Positions 34,969 through 47,340 of a stretch of DNA of 64,000 bases are shown here, piece by piece. The notes beneath the pieces are model-generated. The model had not been told where the DNA came from, did no database searches, and saw only the letters and a list, made by a program, of their open reading frames with translations. The stretch comes from Solea solea (Eukaryota; Chordata; Actinopteri; Pleuronectiformes; Soleidae): NCBI RefSeq assembly GCF_958295425.1, contig NC_081136.1, positions 27,704,077 through 27,768,076 of the forward strand. Direction: 5' to 3'. The position numbers were made by a program, and so were the translations under genes. Within the stretch, counting starts at the first letter, position 1; every line of letters begins with the position of its first letter.

Positions 34969-35030
34969 TCACCTGATTGGATGACTGGTGTCTGACTTAC
35001 ATGTTTCAGTGTTTGCATGTTTGAGCGTAT

Positions 35031-35073
35031 GTGTGTGTGTGTGTGTATGTTTGCGTGTGTGTGTGTGTGTGTC
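35031..35073. repeat. (TG)n in gramd4 3' UTR
   Basis: TG repeats interrupted by tatgtttgc, about 60 bases after the distal stop codon. Confidence 0.9.
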
Positions 35074-37142
35074 TTTTGCTATAAAAGGAAGATTTTAAAT
35101 ATGTCGTGAAACAAATAGGAGACAAACAAATAACCGTTATAACTGCCAGGTATCTATCATATATTCGAGTTCAGCTTCATGAATGAGAGTAAAAAAAACA
35201 AACCACTGAGGAAATATTTAGATGTGAAACTAACAGATTTTTATTTTTTATTTTTTTTTGCCCAACAAAAATCTAAGCGTGAGTGGTCAGTGATCGTGTC
35301 TTTTTTTTTTTTTTTTAAACGTGTATTAGCTGTGACAAAGTCAGATGACAGATGTTTTGTCTGACAGAGAGCCTTTCTGTAAGTTGACATTGCTGCTGTC
35401 TTCACTTGTGGATCCTCTCGCCTCCTCCTCGCTCTACGTTCTAGACACATTTCAGCAGCTACAGTATACGTCGAGTCATCAGTGTCTAACCAACAAACGG
35501 AAAAACGCGCGCTGCATTCAGTATCTGCTTTTGTGTTTATTGTGTGTACATGTGTGAGACTTGGTAGTGAGCAGCTTCTTTTTTTATTATTTTTGTTGTT
35601 CTGGTCTGTGTAACAAACGGCCTTCGGGTTAACACGTCTGTCCCGAAGCTGCCGATTGTGTCCGAGATGAGAGAGCACAACACTGACTGCCATTTAGAGT
35701 CGTGACAGCGGAGGATGCAGCCTCCCATGTCTCATGTTCCTTTTCCAAGGCACAATCTGTACATATATTCACCGGTATTCTCCCTGCACTTTATTACACT
35801 GTTAACTGGAACCTCTGACATTAGTCGGTCACCACATCAGCTGGAAACTGACAGTGTTTGCAGATATGTCTCGGTGTATTTCTGTAATGTCTGACTGCTC
35901 AGGTCTTAGCCTGCTGCCACCAGTGCAGCGCAACATGAACACACTTGTATTAACACTGGACTGATTGTTCTACCACAGGCGAGGATGATTACTGAGTCAG
36001 GCGACCTTCACACTGAACGTAAAAGAAGGTACTTGAGAATGAAGCCACTGGCCGATAGTGAGGTATTTTTCAAGTAGAAATCGAAAATCTTATCGTCCAC
36101 AGCAGAAATATCTATTTAAGGTTACATAAACAGTCACATACTCTGGATTCATTTTTGTTATTAGTTCATTTTGTTTGTTCTCAGTTCTGCTTCTATGGGT
36201 GGAGACAGTCACCCGGGTCACGTCTCCCACTGGTTCCACATCTTTTGTTTAATGGGTAGGTTCATGTGTGGACTGGACAGGATATTTCGACGTCACTTTA
36301 TTTTCAGATGCCGTTTGCAAGAATGAAGCTGGTCTTTGATCATTGCAGAATGGTAGCATGTGTAGAAATGTAATGCCAAACGCGACATCAGACACTTTAC
36401 TGTGTTTGCAGAGATGAACGCAGATAGAATCCAGACAGACAGTAGAATAGCTATTCCACACTCCTATTTTATTCTATGTTCTGAATGTCCAGCAGCACAA
36501 GCTTCGGTTTCTTTGTAGAGTTCTTATAAAACACGGTTCAAAGAAAGATCTTGACATTTAAATGTTCTGGGGATTTAAAGTCACTGAACACTTTTTTTCT
36601 TTTTTTTTTTTCTAAGTATAACAACCCTTTATCACACTTGTCACAACTTCTCAAGAAAAGCGGGAGGATTATCTTCTGTCATCCGCCATTAGACTGAAAT
36701 GTCAACGGTTTCTCTTTAAATCCACACAAACGATCTCGTCGTCATTTTCAATTAGAATCAACTGGAATGGATATGAAGTTGCCAGAGACGTAATGGACCA
36801 GTCCTTTGACGTGCATGCGTTTATGCTTTGGCCTGATATTTCAAAGGCCGCCCTCGTACAGATGTGAACATCTATTTTAGTTCAGGCATACGTTTGATCA
36901 TGACCCCATTAGAGAAGGTGAAATCAGTAGAGTGACAGAACACTGTGTGATTCGATGGCTCGTTGAAGTCTTAAAGCTATTACCTGAAGCGTTTTCTAAT
37001 GTTAGCTCTGAAAATCAGCTCTCTGGGTTTTGCAGGTTGCACTCAGATAAAGCACAGAATGTATCATGTTTTTTTTCCTTTTTTGCCAAATTTTAAGATT
37101 TCTGTCTGCCATATTCTGCCTACACTCGTGTTTACAGATGGT

Positions 37143-37150
37143 TGTAAATA
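37143..37150 (+). promoter_or_regulatory. Possible Pumilio-binding element in the 3' UTR
   Basis: TGTAAATA fits the Pumilio consensus UGUANAUA on the mRNA strand. A motif of this length arises by chance, so this is weak. Confidence 0.25.
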
Positions 37151-37556
37151 TTTTTCTCTGTTTGTCTGTTTTGGTTTGTTTGTTTCTTCTTTTGTTTTTA
37201 TTTTATTTTTTTAATTTTCGAAACCAGTTTGAATTCCTTTTGATTTTGGAGTTATGAAAACTGGTTTGCGTTTTAAATTGAAATGTCTCCGCTCTCACTG
37301 ACTCTGCACCACCGGACTATCTCTGCTCGTCCTTTAACGACACAAACTTCAAATCCTCATCACATAGTTGCAGTATTTTAAACCACAGGCACATACATTC
37401 TCATATCCAACACCAGTACTTAGGTTTGCAGGCTCCACACAGAGTAGAGATGGTCTCGATGGACTGAAAGGGCAACAACACGTTGACAGTGGCATTTTTC
37501 CTCTTTGTCCGCCGTGATTTCATGCACCTTGTTGACGATTGCAGAGTTGATGCGGA

Positions 37557-37602
37557 AATAAAACTGAAAGTTGGACAGTTGTTGTTTTTGAAAGAAAATA
37601 AA
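37557..37602 (+). terminator. Proximal poly(A) signals (two AATAAA)
   Basis: Two AATAAA hexamers 40 bases apart, the second followed at once by TGTGTG and T-rich sequence. A plausible proximal 3' end for gramd4 mRNA, about 2.6 kb after the stop. Confidence 0.45.
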
Positions 37603-38817
37603 AATGTGTGCACTCTTACTGTAAGACACTTTTGCTGGAAGTGTCCAGCAAATGGCTTAAAAGGAACATTTGGAAAAATATTTTTTAGAAGGCGGCACCT
37701 TGATGCCGAGTGGGATTGTCCTGGCCTTTGACCTTCAGTTCAAAGATATTTTAACTGATTATAAAGTTCAAAAAGCACTAGTGACATTACACCGTGTGCA
37801 ACTTAAATAACAGTTAATGAGCATAAAACAACCTCAAAACACAAGTTATTTCAAGCTGCCACAAGATTGAAGAAAAGGCTGTTCAGATTATGAAATTCCT
37901 CCTTTTAGAGCTCCCCCTAAAGTCAAGGATGTGTATTGCCATACAGTGACATTAACATTAATTATTACAGAATTATTATCAAAAACAATAGAGATAATGG
38001 TATCATTTCAGTTCAAATAAACTCGATGTGCTAACAAAATGTGACTTTTTTTAAGGTTTTTCTTGCCATAGAAATCTACACAGACATGAAAGCAAACAAC
38101 AAAGCAGTAAATCAAACAACGTTTTTGCTGCAGGGAAGCAGGACAAACACAAACACAAACACAAACACGTTAAAAAACAATCATTAAAAATTAAGTTGAG
38201 CCGTGTTGCAGAGTTTCTCATGTAACCACAAGGAAAAAAAAAATATTGATGGGGAAATATAATTGGAAATGATGACTTTAGGATGTTGCTGCTGGTATAA
38301 TGAAGGGGGGAACTTTGTCTTTTCATTTTCTCTCCAGTGGCCGAGTGTCCTTGCTGTTGTATTAAGTATGTAGTTCATCTGTGTAAATGTTAATTAAGGG
38401 TTTTCCAGAAGCATTTGAACACAGACAGGAAGTGATTCACATTCCATGCACACTGCACTAGTGCTACACGTTGGTTAATGGATGAATGAATACTTTAATG
38501 GCGGCAACAGCCATTTAAACCCGACAACTTGACTTTATCTTGAATTAAAGGCTTAAAAAATAATGAGACTGAGACAATACTCGTGCTATTTGGTACAGAA
38601 CTGAGTGAACTGCGACATGAAGTGTTACTGGGAAACTGCTATACTCACAGCGCATAGGTGAATTCATTCATTTTATCATCTGTGACGGTCAACCTTTTAT
38701 TTCCGTTTTTTCTGTCAAAGAGGAATTTGTATACAAAACATTGAAATGTACAGAGATGGAAATTGAAAAAGTTGTGTGAACTGTTAGGGATAATGTGATG
38801 TACATTTTTTTAATTTA

Positions 38818-38823
38818 AATAAA
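38818..38823 (+). terminator. Distal poly(A) signal AATAAA
   Basis: AATAAA with downstream ctctgttaatgtgcagtgtc and a run of T within about 60 bases. This is the best candidate for the distal 3' end of gramd4. Confidence 0.5.
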
Positions 38824-38850
38824 AAGAATTTAAGGTACTTTGCTCATATC

Positions 38851-40640
38851 TCTGTTAATGTGCAGTGTCCTCTTTTTTTCCTGGCCCATTAGTGCAGTAC
38901 CTGCTCACAGCCACACGAGGTCACTCTAAGACTTTTTGTTCACAAAAACCAGGCTGGAAGAGTCAGTCACTTCCCCCCTCTCCACTGGGGGAATCAGGTG
39001 TCATGGATGCTGCCTAACCTTCTCTCTCTCCAGGTTATTTCACGACTTTGTCCTTGCTGTTGGAATAAGAAAGAGGGAGGTTTGACATATTGTCCATTTC
39101 TACCAAATTCCACTCCATTTCTATGGTAATTGGAAGGACAAGAAATCAATATGGTGGATGAAGACATGTGTCTTGTGGCCTTGAAATTAGACAGCGCTAT
39201 TTTAAGGCTAATAACTTCGGTAAGTGACCCAGTCTTTTTTTTTTTTCTCTTAAGGGATTTGGTGCACTGATTATTTTCACTCTTTTCATTAAAGACACGT
39301 TTTGATGTTGTTTTTGATTGCTGCTAGTATGTCTGTCTGTGACTGAACACAGAGAAGCCTTGCATCTGTTTGTAGACCGTTTATCAGTATAGCAGCACCT
39401 TTTTGTTTCTGTGTCTGTGGTGACATTCCTGCACCGCACACAGTGACACATTTGACACCGTGACCGAGCAGACGAGGCGCGACGCGGAGAAGCCCTCGGC
39501 GCGAGTAAAGCCGAGCACATGGCGATCGCTCTAAGACAGCAACAGTGACACTGTGACATTCTAATACTAAACCTTAACACTAGCCTTACGTGATTTTCGT
39601 ATTCCCGTAGCAGCCTCCGCATTAAAACCACTTCAAAAACACAACTGTTCTCTATGGGATGGCACAGAATAGGTTTTTTGTTCACTGAGGTGAGCTCGAC
39701 GGTGATTGGACGCGTCCACGTCCAAAACTATTTCAGTTTTACATAATTATGTTCTATTTATTCGTTTGCAGAATTACGCACGTCACCCTGTTTCGAAGAC
39801 CGGCACCTGCCACTGGTAGTCAGTGACACAGCTGCTCTGAGAGTGTTTGATTGCTGTTGATTGAAAGATCAGAAGGTTTAATGAGAGTAAATCTCCAGTC
39901 CTTCCGTCCTCTTCTCCCCGCTATCATTTTTTAATTAGCAGATTTTGTCCATTTACAATTGAATTTTTGTCTGTAATTTGGTCTCCGTTTATCGATGTTA
40001 CAAACATTTCGTAGCTTGAATAAGTGTAGGTGAAAATCACAGAAACTAGAACATTAAACTCTTGTTTGTGTTTGCAGTGCTTCATCATCACTGGGAAGCA
40101 GCAAAAAGAGGTTTTTGCTCTTCCTCCCTGCAGAGAACGTGTCACAGCTCAAACACAACAGCAATATCTCTTCTCTCTTTCTTTGGCTTTTTTGAAAAGG
40201 CGTCTGATTCCCTGATCTGAAGTAAAGATCATCAGTAATGTGCAAGACACTCCTGCTCCTCAGTCACTCCCTTTGTTCACCGACCCTACGTTTCCACACA
40301 CACAGTGAGACAGAGTGTGTCGCCAACTTTCGTACAGTTTAAGGCAGTTTGAAGCCGACGCTGTAAATGACACGTCAGAGTCACTCAGAGGATTCTGTCT
40401 CCCCTCCCGCTGCTTTGCTTGATGGATTCAATGTATTTTTAGTTGGCCCAGAAGACACATGGCCACACATGGCATCTTTTACCATTTGTACACCGCGACA
40501 AAATGGTGACACAGTTTGACAGCTCAGCTCTGTCTCCTTGGCCACTTTTAGCGTGCACGTGTGTGTGTGTGTGTGTGTGTATTTGGTACAAGTCAAACAC
40601 ACTCACAAAGCAGTATGGACAAATACATGAATGCATATTC
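38851..40640. other. Intergenic DNA after gramd4
   Basis: No exon recognised on either strand. A GC-richer patch at 39430-39540 gives a 162-codon minus frame, but its composition is not protein-like. (TG)n at 40557-40580. Confidence 0.5.
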
Positions 40641-40649
40641 ACTTGTAAA

Positions 40650-41215
40650 GGGATACTTGAGTAAAAGTACACGTATCTTACCAGAAAATGACTATGTTTT
40701 CTTTTTATAATATTGCTTTAGTAAAAGTCTGAAAGTATATAACATGTACTGTACTTAAGTATCAAATGTAATTTTGTGATATAAAATGTACTCAAGTTTT
40801 AGAAGTACAAGTATTCAAATAGTGAGTTGGGTTTTGAGTTTCATGGTGGCTCAGTGTTAGGGCGAGTTGTCTTTCAACTGGAAGGTTTTGGGTTCAATTC
40901 CTGGCTCTGCTAGTCTATATGTGTCCTTGCACAAGACACTTAACCCCATGTTTAAGCGTATGAGAGATGTGTGAATGGGTAAATGGCAAAATTTTGATGT
41001 AAAGCGGCTCAAAAAAACTCTATAAAACGACAGACCATTATCAACTGTTCTTCTTCTGATTTTATTTGGTAGTAACGAGTAACAAAGATAGGGGAAATGT
41101 AGTTCAAGTGAGTAAAAGTTCAAGTTGCTAGAAATACAAATAACAGAGTAAAGTACAAATACATGATTTTTGTACTTACGTACAGTAACAAAGTATTTTG
41201 TTACATTAGAACACT
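40650..41215. mobile_element. Dispersed repeat split by a SINE
   Basis: The left part (ggatacttgagtaaaagtac ... tgtactcaagttttagaagt, 40650-40835) and the right part (ggtagtaacgagtaacaaag ... gtacttacgtacagtaacaa, about 41068-41210) both carry the agtaaaagtac motif of a repeat common in teleosts. The SINE sits between them, so it inserted later. Family assigned from memory only. Confidence 0.55.
40842..41035 (+). mobile_element. tRNA-derived SINE
   Basis: The head resembles a tRNA gene: A-box-like tggctcagtgttaggg, a short anticodon-like stem (agtt/aact), and B-box-like ggttcaattcc. The body (cttgcacaagacacttaacc, then gtgtgaatgggtaaatgg and aaagcggctc) matches a tail widespread in fish genomes. 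No clear target duplication was identified. Confidence 0.65.
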
Positions 41216-43166
41216 GGGCAGCAGGCTGTAAAAGTATTTTAGCTAAACCACTCGGGGAAGTAAATCTGTACTTACAATATGTCAATCAAATTCTTGAACA
41301 TATTAAAATGGATGAGGGAAGTTTGGCCTGACAGTATTTCAGCGTTCATTATCAAAACAGCTCATCATTATTGTGGTTCTACAGGCATTACAGTACGTTT
41401 TAACTAGCTTTAGCCTGTACTTTTGTATCTCGAACATTTTATGTGCTTATTTATTTAAAAACTCAATAAACAACGTTGTCTTGAGGGGGGGAAAAAAAGT
41501 GGAATAAAAATTCCACCTGTTGAGTTTCAACAAATAAGTTTAAACAAAGTGTTATAACTCCTAGTTTTAGTCTGTCGCTTTGACAGGTTTGATTACATCC
41601 ACAGTTCAGTTCAGATCAAGCAGTCAGAGCTTCTCCGTCGTTAGTTGGATTGTTCACACCTGTGTGCACCTGTGTCGCATTAGTGTTGTCACGGTGTGTT
41701 CAGGGACATTTGAAACACAAGAAACACTTGGGAATTTAATAAAGAACAGGGATAAGTAGCCTACAGGCACAAATGAGGAGTAAATACACGTTATGTGTAC
41801 AGTTAAAGTTTATTAAGATAGATGTTAGATACAGATATGAGTGAAACACACACAGGTATTCCCTGGAAAACCCAGAATCTCTGTAAATATGGATCACTAA
41901 CACGTGTGTTTTCACTTAACTGCCTAATTAGCTTTACCAGGGTCTTCCTATACTAATAAAAACAATAATAATAATAAACTCACAGCTCAAAGTGCTTCAC
42001 AATAGGAAAGGAACATAACATTTAAAAAGAAAAGAGATGCAAATACAACAATAAAACACAGCACAGGGTGGAATGAAAAGGAAAAGTCTAAAGTAAATAA
42101 AAAAGCAAAAAAAAAACCCTGTTTTAACTTTGAAGTGAAAAATAGTAAAATACAACACTGTGGAATACAAAAGAGAAAATGCCAGAGGCAAGAGGTTAAA
42201 ACCCTGTTTTAACTTTAAAATAAACTAAAAAATAAATGCAAATAAAACACAACACAGCACAGAGGATATTATATCATTTTTTCAGCACAACAATTTGATG
42301 ATAATATATTTTTTTTCATTTTCACCAACTATATAAACACACCTGAGCAAAAATTACTAAAAAAAATATATTTTTTTTAATCCCGCAGGATTTCCATATA
42401 AGGAGTTGTATATTATACATATGTATATATATATATATATATATGTATATGTGTGTAAACTATTTTAGTACACATGCAATAGGAGATCCTTACATGGTTA
42501 CATTCAAGGTTGTGTTGTGTGTGTGTGTGTGAGGTGGTCACTCTCAAGATGTGTGGGCTGAGGTGACCTCTGTGTGTGTGTGTGTGGGAGAGGACAGACA
42601 TTTGGCTGCCATGCCATCAGTCATGAGTTAAATGTTGAAATGATGCTTCCCTTAAGGACAGCAGGCCATTCTGGTCATAGCTCTCCTCCAGCACCTGTCA
42701 GCAGCAGACCTAATGACTCTCTCACTTACACACACACACACACAGTCTCTTACCATATCTACTTGTCTTATTGCAGCATGTCATGACTGACAGTCAACGG
42801 CAATCATTATAAAAATCTACACAAAAATAAAGTCCGTCCTGTGTGTATGTGCAATAGAGACTTGTGTGAGGTCACACAGAGGAGCAAGCACTCGATGGAC
42901 ATTGAGGGTGGGACAATATACTGTACAGTGTTACCTCACATTGCGTTTAAAAGCACTGCATACCTCAGGAATGCTTTTACTTAAGGCAATAGGTGTGTTT
43001 TTTGTGTCACGAGATTACAGTCATAGCAAAGACGTGTATCATGTGAATGGCACATCATCATGTGAAGATGTGAAATTTGCAGCTTTTGCTTCACTTCAAA
43101 TTTGCGTGGCGTGAGACTGGGACTGTAATAACAATTTCAAAGTATTGTAACCCATATAACACTTGC
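41216..43166. other. Intergenic DNA, repeats only
   Basis: An AT-rich dispersed repeat (about 41940-42265) with an internal direct repeat, an AT tract at 42421-42444, and short TG/CA tracts at 42517-42530, 42573-42586 and 42728-42745. No exon recognised. Confidence 0.5.
41940..42265. repeat. Repeat-like sequence with internal direct repeat
   Basis: aaaaccctgttttaacttt occurs at 42114-42132 and again at about 42198-42216, with similar A-rich flanks (caataaaacacagcacag / ataaaacacaacacagcaca). The start (acagctcaaagtgcttcaca) resembles a fish repeat that begins near a small-transcript-like aaagtgctt motif; the copy at 44670 is related in layout. Confidence 0.45.
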
Positions 43167-43170
43167 TTAA

Positions 43171-43523
43171 GCCCCGCCCCACACTAGAGGATAATTGGCC
43201 AGATTTGGGTCCCGATCTGTCCCTTCCGACGATCGTTGGTGTCGTCCGATTTTAGGCTGATTTGAAAATATTGTCTTGTAAGTGTGAGAGGTTAACATTG
43301 GACGCATCAGAGTCTTCCCGATTTCAAATCTTAAGTATTAAGTTCACACACAACAGCTATTAAGCGACGTCGGCGACAGTCTGCCTCCATGTCTGTTTAC
43401 ATTCTGAAGTCACGTTAAATCCCGCAAGTTTCTTTGAGATCCCAAATCCTTCAAATCTCCACCCTGAGTCTGGTCCGGTGTCTTGACTGGATCGTCTTTG
43501 CTTTGTCTAGTGTGGGGCAGGTT
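43171..43523. mobile_element. TTAA-flanked MITE
   Basis: 353 bases with inverted ends: left gccccgccccacactag, right ctagtgtggggcaggtt (14 of 17 positions pair). A TTAA lies directly outside each end (43167-43170 and 43524-43527), as expected for a target duplication of the piggyBac type. No coding potential; non-autonomous. Confidence 0.7.
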
Positions 43524-43527
43524 TTAA

Positions 43528-46260
43528 TGTAATGACAGTTTCACAGCAGATTCTCTAACCCCTATCCCAGTACTTCCTGAGCCCCAACACATCCTATATG
43601 AATAAAAACATCAAAAGGGAGAGTCATTCTTTGTCTTGTAAGAAACAGCTTTCAAGTTTCTTACATTTCCAGGGCCTCATCCTGTGAGGTATAAGAACAT
43701 CACACACCCCTCTGTCCTTTGCTCATTCACCCATTCATGCATTTCACTCTACTTGACTGTGCTCTGGGCCCGTCTGCACACATGTCAAATCAACTTACGT
43801 AAAAGAGTTGCCTCTTTGCCCTCTTCCAAGAGATTTGCCACCACAGAACAGATTTCGGTGGAAAGAAATAGCCCATCCTCTCTTACCAGAAATTGAATCT
43901 GATTCACTCAATTAGTGGGTAAACATGGGATTTTTGTGGTGATTAACATCATTGCCAGTGGATGTTGTGCCCTGCTCAACTATAAACCAGCTCCTTTACC
44001 TCAGGTCACTTGTCATTAAGGGGAAATTTAAACTTTTTAGGGTAATGTCAGTGATTAAAATTAACGATATGGATCAAAAACATTTACGTTGTCTTTTAGT
44101 CGTTAGCCCTGAGGGATTCAACACGGCCTAAAATGAAAAAGGCATTTCAATTTAAGTGTCGTGAAGAGACAAAAGTGGAGCATCGCTGCGTCCCTCTGTT
44201 CACAGACTCTGCTAAATTCTGTCGTTTGCTGCTAAATATTCTTGGTAATCTCTGCATAGTAAACTGACAGTTTACCAGAAATAGTTGGGCTGGATTATTA
44301 AAAACGGGGAACCGTCAACTGTGACGCCACAGGTCCAAAAGAGATCGCAGAATAGCAGAAAATGAACAAATGAGTGGGTTTACCCAGGTCTTCCATTCCC
44401 ACTTATATACTGATAAAGTTGATAAAACCCAATGTGCATTGCAGCCATTTGACCTGGGATTGAAAGCAGATTATACACATTCCTACAGGGCAAATACCCA
44501 TTTAAACTCAGGATTAAGCAGTGGGAATTGGAATTGGATATGTGTGGGTTGTGTTTAATCGTGTTACCTACAAGTAACGTACAAAACAAATAATCCTGCA
44601 GCCATCGCTTTGACATCAGTTAAACTTAAGGTAAAAGTACAAAAATACAGTCAATTAAAAACATGAAGAACTGTCAAATCCAACTTTATTCATATAACAC
44701 ACAGTTGGCCAAAGTACTGTACACAGACATGAGGGCAAATACAAAAGTGTAAACAATACAAATATTAAAAGACAACATAAACTGAGTTAAAAGAGAAAAG
44801 AAAAAAGTTTAAGAGAGGATTTAAAAACACAGTTTCGGGGCAGCAACTGAAATGTGCGGTCACCCCTAAGCTTCCTCCTTGTTTTAGGGACGACGTGAGA
44901 GAGCGTGAGGGAAGGAATTGAGGTGATGCTAACATTTGAGTAATGTGCTCTCGTTTCCAGTACCAGTTACAAGCCGAGCTGTGGCATTTTGAACCAACCC
45001 GTAGTCGAGCATCTGGCCACGCTCCACATCGAGGGCATTACAGTAGTCTCAGCGAGTCGTGATTAAAATCATGGATTAAAATCTCAAAGTGATGCAGAGA
45101 AAAAAAATAAAACAACACTGTAGTGTAAACACCTTGTACGACACGTGAGCGCATGTTGGGTTCATTTCATCTTGCATTCTGCAGTTAGACGAAAACGCAT
45201 CGAGTCACCGTCGGATTCCGAGCAAACGCAGTCACCCTTCTCTGCTGTCACAGGCTTCATTATACAGCAAACAGCTGGAGGCCTCAGGGAAGGTCGCGTA
45301 AGAGAGACAAAGTCCTGAGGGACGGTTCTGGACCTAATTGGCACTGGCGTGTCAAATGCTGAGCCATGAACCGAGCTGTACGTCAAAAGTGCCCGATCCC
45401 AACAAACGGAGCAGTGAGTTGACCCCTGAGTGACTTTTAGCATCTCAGCAACAGACATTTTTATTAAAGGAAATGTACAAAAACAAACATACAGTACTTA
45501 ATGTACTATACTTAGAAGCACATTGATCTTTTCTTGCTTATATAAAAATTCTAGTGGAACATCATTATAACAAAACTTCAAGACGATGAGCTGATTGAAC
45601 GCTGGAACTCCTCAGTGGATAAATTTAGATTTTAATTAAAAAAAAAAAAAAAACATGATTTCCTTGAACCTACTATAGCTCGTTAATAAGTAAAGATGCA
45701 CTGCTCCCATTAATAATCACCATTATGTGGAGACAAGGATGCTGACACAGAATTATTTTCTAATGAATGTGAATTAGCTAAATGAATGGCCTCATTAACA
45801 TAACTACTTACGTTCAATATATCACAGAGATATGGTGGGACATTAAGAAGCTGAATTGTCTCTCGTTCATTATGGTTCCACATAATTATGCTCCACGTTA
45901 TATTATTTTATGACGTATCCCAGTGTCACATATTACATGTGTGTTTTTTTTACAACTTGATGTTTTTGGTTAAAATTTTACAACCTTAAAAGTAGGTAAC
46001 AAAAACTGTTAGGGTATGAGGAAGTGGACTGGACGGGATTTATAATCTCACTGGTAATTAGGCTGACATTATTAGAGTGTGAGCTAAATTAAAACGGTAT
46101 TGTGTATAACCTGCTGTCCATTTATTTGACACGTAAAAATGCATTTGCGTGAAAAGCCCCCCAAAGAAGGTGGATTCTGCACAGCAGTACTGACTGTTGG
46201 ATTGAAAACATTAGGCAGTGGCTCCTGCTAGTGATGAAGGTTCCAGATAAATGGTGATCA
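43528..46260. other. Intergenic DNA with repeat-like block
   Basis: No exon recognised. The block at about 44670-45060 resembles a dispersed fish repeat. The rest is AT-rich, with an A run at about 45640. Confidence 0.5.
44670..45060. mobile_element. Dispersed repeat, family not named
   Basis: Begins aactttattcatataacaca, continues gccaaagtactgtacacaga, and ends gcattacagtagtctcagcg. These are landmarks of a repeat seen many times in teleost genomes (often ending in cattgcagtagtccag). No coding sequence recognised. Orientation and class unknown. Confidence 0.45.
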
Positions 46261-46264
46261 AATA

Positions 46265-47340
46265 ATTCTGTTTGTTCCGTTGTCTTCCACTGGTCCGGGT
46301 CGCAGGGGGGGAACAGCCTTAGCACGGAAGCCCAGACAGCCCTCTTCCTAGCCACTTCTACCAGCTCCTCTGGGGGGATTCCAAGGCTTTACCAGGGCCC
46401 TTGGGTCTCCTCCCAGAAGGACATGCCTGAAACACCTCCCCAGGGAGGCGTCCAGGAGGCATCCTAATCAGATGCCCAAACCACCTCAGCTGGCTCCTCT
46501 CGACAAAGAGGAGCAGCAGTTCTACTTGGAGCTGCTCCCGGAGGTCCAAGCTCCTCACCCTATCTCTAAGGCTGAGCCCAGCTACCCTTTGGAGGAAGCT
46601 CATTTCGGCCGCCTGTATTCGTGATCTTGTTGTTTCAGTCATTACCCAAAGTTCATGCCCATAGGTGAGGGTTGGCATGGAGATCGAACGGTAAACCGAG
46701 ACCTTCGCCTTTCGGCTTACCCCCCCTTTTCACCACAACAGAACAGTTGAGCGTCTGCATCGCTGTAGACGCTGTCCCGATCTGCCTGTCAATCTCCCGC
46801 TCCATCCTTCCCTCACTCGTAGTGAGACCACAAGATACTTAAGCTCCTCTACTTGAGGTGGGACCTCTACCCCTACTTTTCTGGCTGAGAACCATGGCCT
46901 CGGACTTGGAGGTGTTGATCCTTCACACTCAGCTGCAAACCTTCCCAGCAAGAGCTGGAGGTTGTGGTTTGATGAAGCTAAGAGGACCACATCATCCGCA
47001 AAAAGCAGAGACGAGATCCTCCTACCATCAAACTCGACATGCCTCCACCCCACGGCTGCGCCTAGAAATTCTGTCCATAAAAGTTAGGAACAGAATTGGT
47101 GACAAAGGGCAACCCTCACTGGGAACAGGGTCCGACTTACTGCAGCCTACGCGAACCAGACTCGCACTACTTTGGTACAGGGACTGAATGAGCCTTAGGA
47201 AGGGGCCACCCACCCCATACTCCTGGAACACCCCCCAGAGGAAGCCCCTGGGGACACGGTCATAAGCCTTCTCCAGATTCACAAAACACATTGTTGACAG
47301 GTTGGGCAAACTCCAATGCCCCATCCAGCACACTAGCAAG
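46265..47340 (-). mobile_element. 5'-truncated, degenerate LINE (jockey/CR1-type reverse transcriptase)
   Basis: Read on the minus strand from 47340: NLEKAYDRVPRGFLWGVFQE (from about 47280), then SLYQSSASLVRVGCSKSD, CPLSPILFLTFMDRISRRS, SSLLFADDVVLL (catalytic FADD at 47002-46991), and the post-RT block LTYGHELWVMTETTRSRIQA, QLRWFGHLIRMPPGRLPGEV and FQACPSGRRPKG, ending near DPDQW at about 46290. Frameshifts and stops divide it into several frames, so it is dead. The ORF1 and endonuclease parts are absent, as in normal LINE 5' truncation. Teleost Rex1/Babar or a related clade is likely but not proven. Confidence 0.88.

Larger units (their letters stand above)
34969..38850 (+). other. gramd4: gramd4 3' untranslated region (end estimated)
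   Basis: About 3.9 kb with no exon. It holds (TG)n at about 35031-35073, T-runs, and AATAAA signals at 37557-37562, 37597-37602 and 38818-38823. The last is followed by T/GT-rich sequence suited to cleavage. A Pumilio-type TGTAAATA lies at 37143-37150 next to AT-rich sequence. The 3' end is inferred from these signals only; shorter and longer forms are likely. Confidence 0.6.

Noticed and set aside
34486..35018. Two long minus-strand frames (130 and 150 codons)
   Set aside because: They lie antisense to gramd4 exons 18 and 19 and the GC-rich last intron; shadows of coding sequence.
39197..39685. 162-codon minus-strand open frame
   Set aside because: Cys/Arg-rich, irregular composition, no family resemblance and no splice-site support. 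It arises from a GC-richer patch.
40842..40920. A functional tRNA gene
   Set aside because: Box A and B are present, but the acceptor and anticodon stems do not pair properly and the SINE body follows.
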